Origin: Caloramator mitchellensis
GTDB lineage: Bacteria; Bacillota; Clostridia; Clostridiales; Caloramatoraceae
Assembly (NCBI RefSeq): GCF_001440545.1
Contig: NZ_LKHP01000002.1
Location: 218,845-282,844, forward strand
Direction of reading: 5' to 3'
DNA length: 64,000 nucleotides
The translations under genes were made by a program, and so were the position numbers. The notes below the pieces were generated by a model. It had not been told where the DNA came from. It ran no database searches and saw only the letters and a list, made by a program, of their open reading frames with translations. How positions within the stretch are numbered: the stretch's first letter is position 1; the number at the start of each line of letters is the position of its first letter. Shown in pieces: positions 57,720 through 64,000 of this stretch.

Positions 57720-58574
57720 TTACACCTCCAAAAGGTTGCACAAGTCATCCTTCATTTTTGTCTTTTTATATTTTTTATCATATTCTAACTGTTTTCCCTT
57801 TAAGTATTTTGAAATTAGTTTTGAACTGTTATATGGGAAGGAAACGAATGCTTTAATATATTCCTCCGAATTAGGTCCAAGCGGCCTCATTGCAGTATAT
57901 TCCTTTATTATATCGCTAAATGTCCCCTTATTTTCCATCTTTTCAATTGCCTTTTTAATTAACCTTGCTAAATCCTCTTCTATCATATTATAACCTGCTT
58001 CAAACAAGTCGGTTATAATTAATCCCTTCTTGCCCCTTGAAACTGCTCTATCTGAAATCTTATTTAAACAAACCTCTCTATTTTTCATACTATCCTCAAG
58101 CCTGTTTAAAAAATGCAAAGTTCTTAATATTCTCATTGCGTCCTTTCCCCTTTTAATCAAATCCTCCAAATCCTTAGCTACCAATGATTCAAACTCATTT
58201 AAATCCTTTTTATCCTTTAACGAATCCCTGAAGCTTTCCATTACTTTTAACTGTTTCTTGAATTTTTCAACCGTTCTTCCCCATTTTACGTTTATCTTAA
58301 CCCCTGCTGGTGGCACATACCCTTCTGCAGCATTATGAAATGCAGCAAGCATTTTGCAATATTCCATTATATTTTTTTCTCCATCAAACTTAAAGACCTT
58401 TCCATCCGTTTTTTCCACCTCAATATAAATCCTATTTTGCTTTATAGTATATAGCTTGCCTTCTTTGTTATATTTAATCTCTAAAACATTTCGAAATCCC
58501 CTGCTATATAAAAACTCTTCAAAAGACCTTGCGAAAACTATTTGCCATTCCTTGCATTTTACTTCCCTAATCAT
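57720..58574 (-). CDS. degenerate CotS-like protein (lacking the kinase catalytic motif)
   Basis: 284 residues, colinear with the neighbouring CotS proteins in the N-terminal half (AAFHNAAEGYVPPAGVKINVKWGRTVEKF) and in the C-terminal FVSFPYNSSKLISKYL. Where the relatives have HHDLAHHN and DFDYC, this one reads NKISDRAV and TDLFEAGY, so both the catalytic Asp and the metal ligand are lost. It is probably a structural pseudokinase of the coat. Confidence 0.7.
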   Translation of the reverse strand: MIREVKCKEWQIVFARSFEEFLYSRGFRNVLEIKYNKEGKLYTIKQNRIYIEVEKTDGKVFKFDGEKNIMEYCKMLAAFHNAAEGYVPPAGVKINVKWGRTVEKFKKQLKVMESFRDSLKDKKDLNEFESLVAKDLEDLIKRGKDAMRILRTLHFLNRLEDSMKNREVCLNKISDRAVSRGKKGLIITDLFEAGYNMIEEDLARLIKKAIEKMENKGTFSDIIKEYTAMRPLGPNSEEYIKAFVSFPYNSSKLISKYLKGKQLEYDKKYKKTKMKDDLCNLLEV

Positions 58575-58586
58575 CCCATCACCCCA

Positions 58587-58772
58587 TCAATGCCTTCTTT
58601 TTTTTCTATCTTCCATTTTTCTCTGCCTTTCATTGAGCCTTTCAAGCTCCTTTTCTATCTCTTCTTTTTCCCTTTTCAACTTTTCATATTTTTTCTCAAG
58701 TTTTTTAAGCTCCTTTAGCTTTTTAATGTCTTCCTTGATGTCTTGAATCTTTTTTTCCATTTCCTCACTCAT
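58587..58772 (-). CDS. small coiled-coil protein in the CotS operon
   Basis: 61 residues, almost entirely charged (Lys, Glu, Arg) with a heptad-like Leu/Ile pattern and no hydrophobic signal. It overlaps the third cotS gene by 4 bases and precedes the degenerate copy by 12, so it is a translated member of the operon rather than a chance frame. Probable oligomerising coat or linker protein; I do not recognise a family. Confidence 0.65.
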   Translation of the reverse strand: MSEEMEKKIQDIKEDIKKLKELKKLEKKYEKLKREKEEIEKELERLNERQRKMEDRKKRRH

Positions 58773-59773
58773 ACAACCACCTTAAACATTGATTCAAAAT
58801 CATTTAAAAACTCAAACCTTTCCTTCTGGTCATCCGTTGTTTTTTTAAGTTTTTTTATAAAAAAGTCCTCGCCCCATGGCTGCTTCTCTACATAATACTG
58901 AAGTCCAACCTGCCAAAAATCCTGTGGAAAGCTCATAAAACAACAGATTAAATATTTTTCTTCATCTTTTATATTAATAAAATTTGAATAGGTATCTATT
59001 ATATATTCAAGAATATCCATACTCCAATTGCCATATCTTAAGCTTCTTATAATTATACTTGCCAAATCATGAAGGTGAGTATCCATTACACAATAGTCAA
59101 AGTCGATTATGTGGAAATTCATATTTTCATCTATAAGAAAATTGTGATTGGCGCTGTCGTGGTGGCAAAACTCCTTATATTTTCTATGTTCCTCCATAAT
59201 TTCACTATAATTTGAGTTTTGAAGTTTCTTTATTGCATCATATCCTTGTTTATAATGGATGTCTAAATATTTCAGATAAATATCATCAAACTCACTCCTA
59301 TTATCCTTTGAAACTATTAAAGATTTAAAATAAAGCATCTCATTTAGCCTTTTTTGGAACTTATCAATCCACTTGCCATATAAATTTCTTCCCTTAACTT
59401 TTCTATGTTCAAACCCCCTTGAACAAATGTGCATGTTTGCTAATGTTTCAACTGCATGCCTTAACTCAATGGGATTTTTAAAATCAGCAGTCCTTGAGTT
59501 AATCCACTGTGTTAAAAAACCATACCCAACTTTAAGTTTTATAAAATCTGTCCCCTCAGTTGTCTTAATTATTGGAATAACTCTTTTAAACCCGTTTTTT
59601 ATTAGATGCTTTATAGCAGAAATAATAAAATCAAACTGTTCAAAATCATATTTTGAAACCTTAAGGCAATATTCTTTATCTCCAGAATAGATTTTATAAA
59701 CATTTTTTAATTTCTCAATTTTATTAACTTTTATATTATATTTATTTTGAATCATCTCAAATAATTCATCCAT
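58769..59773 (-). CDS. CotS family spore coat protein, copy 3
   Basis: 334 residues with CHHDSANHNFLIDENMNF and DFDYC, so the kinase-like centre is complete. It is the first gene of the CotS operon. The ATG at 59773 has a weak AGTGGTG ribosome binding site; two GTG codons lie directly upstream in frame. A perfect sigma-K-like promoter precedes it. Confidence 0.86.
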   Translation of the reverse strand: MDELFEMIQNKYNIKVNKIEKLKNVYKIYSGDKEYCLKVSKYDFEQFDFIISAIKHLIKNGFKRVIPIIKTTEGTDFIKLKVGYGFLTQWINSRTADFKNPIELRHAVETLANMHICSRGFEHRKVKGRNLYGKWIDKFQKRLNEMLYFKSLIVSKDNRSEFDDIYLKYLDIHYKQGYDAIKKLQNSNYSEIMEEHRKYKEFCHHDSANHNFLIDENMNFHIIDFDYCVMDTHLHDLASIIIRSLRYGNWSMDILEYIIDTYSNFINIKDEEKYLICCFMSFPQDFWQVGLQYYVEKQPWGEDFFIKKLKKTTDDQKERFEFLNDFESMFKVVV

Positions 59774-59801
59774 AGGCACCACTTAAAAACAAATTCTAAT
59801 T

Positions 59802-59828
59802 TATAATATGTAAGCTTATAAAATGTGT
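59802..59828 (-). promoter_or_regulatory. candidate sigma-K promoter of the CotS operon
   Basis: Minus-strand AC (59827-59828), 16-base spacer and CATATTATA (59802-59810), fitting the sigma-K pattern AC-16/17-CATANNNTA. Confidence 0.6.
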
Positions 59829-59895
59829 GATTACCATGCACAAAATATTAAATTGTGTAATATAAATAAAATATAAGCTAATTAGGAGTGATTTG

Positions 59896-60999
59896 ATGAG
59901 GATTGCAATAGACGCGAGGGGATATAACTGGTATGCAGGAACAGGAATCGGGACATATGTTCAAAACCTATTGAAATATATGCTCAGCATCGATAAGCAA
60001 AATGAATATTTGCTTTACTGGCATGGAGATAATTACATTGATTTGATGGATAAAAATGTAACAGCGTGTATAACCTCTAAAAGACACCATAGGTTTTTTG
60101 AAGAATATTTTATCCCATCAAGTCTAGAGAATAAAAAGATTGATATATACCTTCTTCCCCAGAACGGAATGGGGATACCTATTGAAAAAAAGTGCAAAAT
60201 AATCACCACAATACACGATTTGATTCCATACGTAATGCCTGAAACTGTAGGTAAGGGATATTTGAAAAAATTCATCTCCCAAATGCCAAGAGTAATTGAA
60301 AACTCAGATTGTATCATAACCGTTTCCAATTATTCAAAGAAGGATATTCTTAGATTTTTTGATATAGACGAAGATAAGGTTAAAGTAATTTATCTTGCTG
60401 CTGAAAAATATTTTGTCCCTCTTGATAAAGAATATTCTAGAAATTACTTAAGTGAAAAATATAATATACAGGATAATTTTCTGCTTTACCTCGGAGGCTT
60501 TAGTCCAAGGAAAAACGTTGATTCGCTATTTTATGCCTATTCAAAGCTTTTGAAAAATTTAAGCTCGGACATTAAACTTGTTATTATCGGCCAATCAAGA
60601 GACGATAAAGCAAGACTTGAGAAATTAAGCCAGGAGTTGAATATACAGAATAGAGTTATTTTCACTGGATATGTTCCCTATGAGGACCTTCCCTACTTTT
60701 ACAATAGCTGCACAATATTCGTATACCCATCTCTTTACGAGGGTTTCGGACTGCCTCCGTTAGAAGCTATGAGCTGCAAAGTTCCTGTTATTGCCTCTAA
60801 CCAAACCTCCATACCCGAAATTGTAGGCGATGCCGCTCTACTTATAAACCCCTACGATATCGGCGAGCTTGCTAATTCTATAGAGCTTCTTTTATCCTGT
60901 CCTGCCCTGCAAGCTGAATACTCATTAAAAGGCTATGAACGCAGCAAAAACTTCTCCTGGGAAAAAACCGCAAAGGAAACATTGGTGACATTCACTTGA
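59896..60999 (+). CDS. GT4 family glycosyltransferase, copy 2 (CotSA-like)
   Basis: 367 residues, paralog of the enzyme at 52771-53886 ([41 protein letters not shown]). It is divergent from the CotS operon, just as copy 1 is divergent from cotS copy 1. AGGAG lies 7 nt before the ATG. Both copies probably glycosylate the coat or coat-associated polysaccharide; the sugar is unknown. Confidence 0.86.
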   Translation: MRIAIDARGYNWYAGTGIGTYVQNLLKYMLSIDKQNEYLLYWHGDNYIDLMDKNVTACITSKRHHRFFEEYFIPSSLENKKIDIYLLPQNGMGIPIEKKCKIITTIHDLIPYVMPETVGKGYLKKFISQMPRVIENSDCIITVSNYSKKDILRFFDIDEDKVKVIYLAAEKYFVPLDKEYSRNYLSEKYNIQDNFLLYLGGFSPRKNVDSLFYAYSKLLKNLSSDIKLVIIGQSRDDKARLEKLSQELNIQNRVIFTGYVPYEDLPYFYNSCTIFVYPSLYEGFGLPPLEAMSCKVPVIASNQTSIPEIVGDAALLINPYDIGELANSIELLLSCPALQAEYSLKGYERSKNFSWEKTAKETLVTFT

Positions 61000-61252
61000 T
61001 TTCTTGACTTCTTGAGTTGTTTGTCAATTGGGACAAGGTGGTATTCGTATCTACACATTATATATCAAACAATTTTATTCAGATAGCCCCATAAAAGATT
61101 TTATGCTTTTGTTAATGGTAATGCAGCAGTCAATCCAAAGTCTTTTATGGGGTTCTTATATAATTCACATTGAGCCTTAATATAATTAACATTGCAAGAT
61201 AAGTATATAAATTATTATTCTGTTTTTATTATAGAATTTTATACCAATTACC
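61000..61252. other. intergenic region with a 12-bp palindromic stem
   Basis: No ORF. CCCCATAAAAGA (61087-61098) and TCTTTTATGGGG (61141-61152) form a perfect 12-bp stem around 42 nt. Neither strand has a strong T-run, so this is only a weak terminator candidate for the second GT4 gene. The left part is AT-rich with no other signal that I can support. Confidence 0.45.
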
Positions 61253-61597
61253 TTATTTCTTGTCTTCCTTTAATTCCTCAATCCCAGTTAAAATATTCTG
61301 AGCATCGAAAAATCCGCATTTAATCAGTTTAATTACAATGTCCATCCTATCCTCTACTACATCTTCAAGTTTATCGGCAAGTTTTCTTATATCAAAAACA
61401 ATATCAAGAAACTCCTTAACCTCATGAGTTTCATTAATAGTTATGTTCTTTATTATACTTGCCGTATTCGCAAAGTTAACAGATATATGTGATAACTTTA
61501 ATAAAACATCTATTATAGGTGTTAATTCGCTTTCACATAGGACTTTAAAACTATCATATTTAAATATTAGTCCTTCTCTTTTAATATCTTCCCCCAT
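61253..61597 (-). CDS. hypothetical helical protein
   Basis: 114 residues, predicted mainly alpha-helical with no signal peptide, membrane helix or clear motif. A repeated amphipathic pattern (ADKLEDVVEDRMDIVIKLIK; ITGIEELKEDKK-like tail) suggests a small helical bundle. AAGGGGCGGG lies upstream of the ATG. I do not recognise a family. Confidence 0.55.
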   Translation of the reverse strand: MGEDIKREGLIFKYDSFKVLCESELTPIIDVLLKLSHISVNFANTASIIKNITINETHEVKEFLDIVFDIRKLADKLEDVVEDRMDIVIKLIKCGFFDAQNILTGIEELKEDKK

Positions 61598-61705
61598 AGC
61601 CCGCCCCTTAAATTTGCTTTATTAAATTATATTCGAATATCATTTTTATTATAATATGATTAAAATAAGTATATTAACTTACCCTATAAAGAAACCAAGT
61701 AAAAT

Positions 61706-61733
61706 CATAAAAAAACGGCTGTCAAAACAGCCG
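61706..61733 (-). terminator. terminator after the secreted protein gene
   Basis: Perfect 7-bp stem CGGCTGT/ACAGCCG with a TTTTTTT tail on the minus strand. Confidence 0.85.
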
Positions 61734-61739
61734 CCAAAT

Positions 61740-63176
61740 TTATTGACCATTGCTAAATAATATTTTATTCATTAGGAAATTGTAATTCTTCAAAACTGCA
61801 TTTTCTAAAGTTGCAGTTTCTGACTTTGAAAGGTGATGTTTGTGATTTTCTAATATATAATCAGCATTAACTATGAACCAAGCTATATATGGAGTTTCCT
61901 TTGCATCATTTTTTATTGACACATCAGAAAATTTTGTATCATGTATTGCTGCATATGCATCAACATGGTTCTTTGCTGAATATATAACCATATTTTTAAT
62001 GAACATTACATTCTCAGCATGAGTTCCTATGAAATCAGTAAACTTGCTTTCGTTCCACTTCATGAACCCATATAGGAATTGGTGAAGTCTTCCTACATTA
62101 ATTTCGTCCTTTGATGCACTTACTGTTCCGTTAACAACCTGTATTTCTCTTGCTATTCCTTCTGTTCTATATGTTACACCCTTTACAAGAACTTTTTCTA
62201 TCATCTTATTTGTTTGAAGCATTATTTCTGCAGCTTCTGTTCTATATCCGCTTTGAATTAATATATCCGAAAGCTCTTTAGCACCCCATAGGAATGTTCC
62301 AAAATCCTTCAAATCAAATTTAACATTAGCCCTGTCTCCACTTAATACAAATACATTATAATCTGAATCAAATGTTGAATAGATAAAATCATATGCCGCC
62401 TTCGCTAATGGCTTTAGGCTTTGTTTTTTTGTAGAATCAGCTAAATTCCATTGAACAGATAAAGCTAATAATCCATTTCCCATTGTTGAATAATTAATGC
62501 TTTGCAATGTTGAATCGTTATAGAATTTTCCTTCTTTATATAGATTGTTTAAAACATAATTTGATGTAGCCTGTGCATTCTTTAAAGCCAAATCCTTTGC
62601 AGCCTTCTGATATTTGGCTGCTTCTGCACTCATTTTATTTAGCTTTGCTAACTCTGCAACAGCGTTTTTATATTTTTTAGTCTTTCTCTCTGACTTCTTG
62701 GCGCTATTTATATACTTTTGGAGACTTGCCATATGTGACCTATGGAATACACCATAATTAAACTTTGAATTATTCTTATATGCATTATAGAATGCCAAAC
62801 TCATCTGTGAAACAGATGCTATGTCAGTTTTGTTTTGGTTGTGATATTCGTTGTTGCTATAATCATAGCCAGAAACAACAGAGCCATCTTCGTTTATAAA
62901 TAACCCTCCAGTCGCTTTAACTAAATCAATATATGTATTTGCTACTTTAGTCGCGTAGGTTGAATTATTGTTTTGAATATTATTCAATGCGCTAATTATT
63001 ACTGCGTAGTCTGTAGCTGTTATCTTGCCTTCATACCAGTCTGAACCGTCTTTAGTAACTGCATGTGGGAAAATATACTTACCTTCAGTAGCCATAAAAT
63101 GCGCCGGTGTTGCAGCAAATGCTACGTTGAATAGTAATACAAAGATGAGCAGAGTTGAGATTAATACTTTTTTCAT
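61740..63176 (-). CDS. secreted protein of unknown function, probably Fur-controlled
   Basis: 478 residues starting MKKVLISTLLIFVLLFNVAFA with cleavage predicted after AFA. The mature part is rich in helices and in Asn, Ser, Lys and Tyr, with no cysteine in the regions read and no catalytic motif that I can name; the pattern hints at an alpha/alpha toroid as in some glycan-active proteins. The start at 63176 follows CGGAGGG; the frame extends 60 bases upstream. A consensus promoter with two Fur-box-like sites precedes it, so it should be induced when iron is scarce. Its role in iron supply is unknown. Confidence 0.75.
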   Translation of the reverse strand: MKKVLISTLLIFVLLFNVAFAATPAHFMATEGKYIFPHAVTKDGSDWYEGKITATDYAVIISALNNIQNNNSTYATKVANTYIDLVKATGGLFINEDGSVVSGYDYSNNEYHNQNKTDIASVSQMSLAFYNAYKNNSKFNYGVFHRSHMASLQKYINSAKKSERKTKKYKNAVAELAKLNKMSAEAAKYQKAAKDLALKNAQATSNYVLNNLYKEGKFYNDSTLQSINYSTMGNGLLALSVQWNLADSTKKQSLKPLAKAAYDFIYSTFDSDYNVFVLSGDRANVKFDLKDFGTFLWGAKELSDILIQSGYRTEAAEIMLQTNKMIEKVLVKGVTYRTEGIAREIQVVNGTVSASKDEINVGRLHQFLYGFMKWNESKFTDFIGTHAENVMFIKNMVIYSAKNHVDAYAAIHDTKFSDVSIKNDAKETPYIAWFIVNADYILENHKHHLSKSETATLENAVLKNYNFLMNKILFSNGQ

Positions 63177-63194
63177 TAAAATCCCTCCGTATTT

Positions 63195-63213
63195 GATAAT
63201 GATTTTCATGTTC
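63195..63213 (-). promoter_or_regulatory. Fur-box-like site, proximal
   Basis: On the plus strand this reads GATAATGATTTTCATGTTC, 15 of 19 matches to the Fur consensus. It overlaps the region just upstream of the ribosome binding site. Confidence 0.6.
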
Positions 63214-63222
63214 ACAGTTATA

Positions 63223-63251
63223 ATATTATCAAACACTCACAGCAATGTCAA
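63223..63251 (-). promoter_or_regulatory. sigma-A promoter of the secreted protein gene
   Basis: Minus-strand TTGACA (63246-63251), 17-base spacer and TAATAT (63223-63228). Confidence 0.75.
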
Positions 63252-63254
63252 TAT

Positions 63255-63273
63255 GATAATGATAATTATTTTT
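63255..63273 (-). promoter_or_regulatory. Fur-box-like site, distal
   Basis: On the plus strand this reads GATAATGATAATTATTTTT, 16 of 19 matches to the Fur consensus. It lies directly upstream of the minus-35 element. Confidence 0.6.
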
Positions 63274-63303
63274 AGTAGTTTTATATAATGCAAAATCATT
63301 CAA

Positions 63304-63342
63304 AAAATAATCTTCATTGGCTAATCCAATGAAGATTATTTT
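63304..63342 (-). terminator. terminator after the guanylyltransferase remnant
   Basis: Perfect 17-bp stem AAAATAATCTTCATTGG with its inverse complement and a 5-nt loop; the TTTT arm end serves as tail. Confidence 0.8.
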
Positions 63343-63346
63343 ATCT

Positions 63347-63829
63347 TTATATGAATCTCTCAAGTTCTTCAACATTTGATATTTTCTTAACCAAATCCTT
63401 TATGCTTTGACTCCTGTCCTTTGGACAAACAAGAAGGACATCATCGGTATCGATAATAAGTAAATCCTTAACTCCTATTGCTGCAACAAGTCTCTTTTCG
63501 CCTATTATGGTTGTGTTTTTTACATCCAAAACAGCCGATTCGCAGTTTGAAATTACATTTCCATTTTCATCTCTACTAAGGAATCTTTCTAATGAAGTAA
63601 AGCTTCCAATATCATCCCAGACAAAGTTCGTTGGAATCACAACTGCTCTATGTGTCCTTTGCATAACGCCAAAATCTATAGATATTCCATCTATCTTTTC
63701 ATATTCTTCTCTAATAACTCTTTCCTCATCTGGTGTTCCAATATACTCATAAATTCTCATTAAATTTTTATATAGGTCGGGAAGATACTTTTTTATTTCC
63801 CTAAGTAGTCTATCACCGCTTTTTACCAA
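63347..63829 (-). pseudogene. C-terminal remnant of mannose-1-phosphate guanylyltransferase
   Basis: Up to 160 residues matching the C-terminal part of a GDP-mannose pyrophosphorylase: LREIKKYLPDLYKNLMRIYE, VWDDIGSFTSLERFL and DVLLVCPKDRSQSIKDLV. The N-terminal nucleotidyltransferase half (about 190-200 residues with GGxGTR) is missing. In the same frame, a TAG occurs at 63854-63856, and only about 50 bases separate the frame from the stop of the next gene, so the missing part is not simply frameshifted. Whether the fragment is expressed is unknown; the only in-frame start is a TTG at 63829. Confidence 0.75.
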
Positions 63830-63875
63830 AGTTGGATGAACTTTCTCATGTTTCTATTGTTATTAAACACAATTT

Positions 63876-64000
63876 TTAATCTATAAGCATCCCCATCATC
63901 AAAGAATCATAAAACTTTCCGTCAATCATAAAATCCCTTCTAATTAATCCTTCCTCTTCAAATCCAAGCTTCTTATAAAGTCGAACAGCTCTTTCATTAT
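63876..64000 (-). CDS. GNAT family N-acetyltransferase, C-terminal part (runs off the window)
   Basis: The last 41 codons of a gene that continues beyond the right edge. The translation NERAVRLYKKLGFEEEGLI is the typical acetyl-CoA-binding end of a GNAT domain, followed by FYDSLMMGMLID and a TAA (63876-63878). The substrate cannot be deduced from this fragment. Confidence 0.8.
   Translation of the reverse strand, partial: NERAVRLYKKLGFEEEGLIRRDFMIDGKFYDSLMMGMLID

Overview
The window is low-GC, gene-dense chromosome from an endospore-forming member of the Clostridia. The evidence is SpoIIID, SpoIIQ, SpoIID, SpoIIR, SleB/YpeB, a GerA-type receptor, YabG, a SipL-like protein, CotS-family proteins and an alpha/beta SASP, with no aerobic respiratory genes in view. 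A Clostridiaceae (possibly Caloramator-like) origin is an inference from gene order and AT-richness; the sequence alone does not fix the species. Most genes lie on the minus strand.

Layout. 0.3-2.0 kb: TtcA-like PP-loop protein, a small membrane protein and YyaC. 2-7.4 kb: the conserved block ywmB-murA-spoIID-spoIIQ-spoIIID-mbl, read leftward. 7.5-13.9 kb: a complete F1Fo ATP synthase operon atpIBEFHAGDC with an unusually short epsilon subunit. 14-20.5 kb: wecB, a WecA/TagO-type transferase, dCMP deaminase, upp, rpiB, ywlE, sua5 and a ZIP transporter. 20.5-29.5 kb: prfA, prmC, a DUF1385 protein, a REP-associated tyrosine transposase (RAYT), DUF3006, tdk, rpmE, rho, a transaldolase and a zinc-ribbon protein. 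29.5-33.3 kb: a lipid-linked sugar module (GT39-like, DUF2304, GT2) and pyrG. 33.4-37.1 kb: metallo-hydrolase, sigma-54 activator, DUF1934, murI, SASP. 37-45.2 kb: sleB-ypeB, a UgtP-like glycosyltransferase, spoIIR and a ger operon. 45.3-52.6 kb: nucleotidyltransferase, ispE, sipL, veg, a SpoIID-amidase fusion, yabG, cotS. 52.7-61 kb: two GT4 glycosyltransferases around an HD-GYP protein and a four-gene CotS operon. 61-64 kb: a putative Fur-controlled secreted protein, a decayed mannose-1-phosphate guanylyltransferase and the end of a GNAT gene.

The most striking non-genic signal is a dispersed repeat with core GGGGACGGTTCTCAATT. Twelve copies were found, plus one 14-base match inside prmC. 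They form two islands (two forward then two inverted copies each) and cluster around a RAYT gene whose start codon lies inside a 14-bp perfect inverted repeat. Two copies invade the 5' end of the DUF1385 gene and encode the peptide KLRTVP. Other candidates for new biology are a 197-bp unit bounded by 14-bp perfect inverted repeats, holding GC-rich repeats and a 25-codon ORF in front of the HD-GYP gene; an orphan consensus promoter and strong terminator that predict a roughly 100-nt RNA between veg and sipL; paired Fur boxes at a secreted protein of unknown function; and a SpoIID-amidase fusion without a signal peptide.

All calls come from reading the sequence and translations by eye. No database search, folding program or alignment was run.
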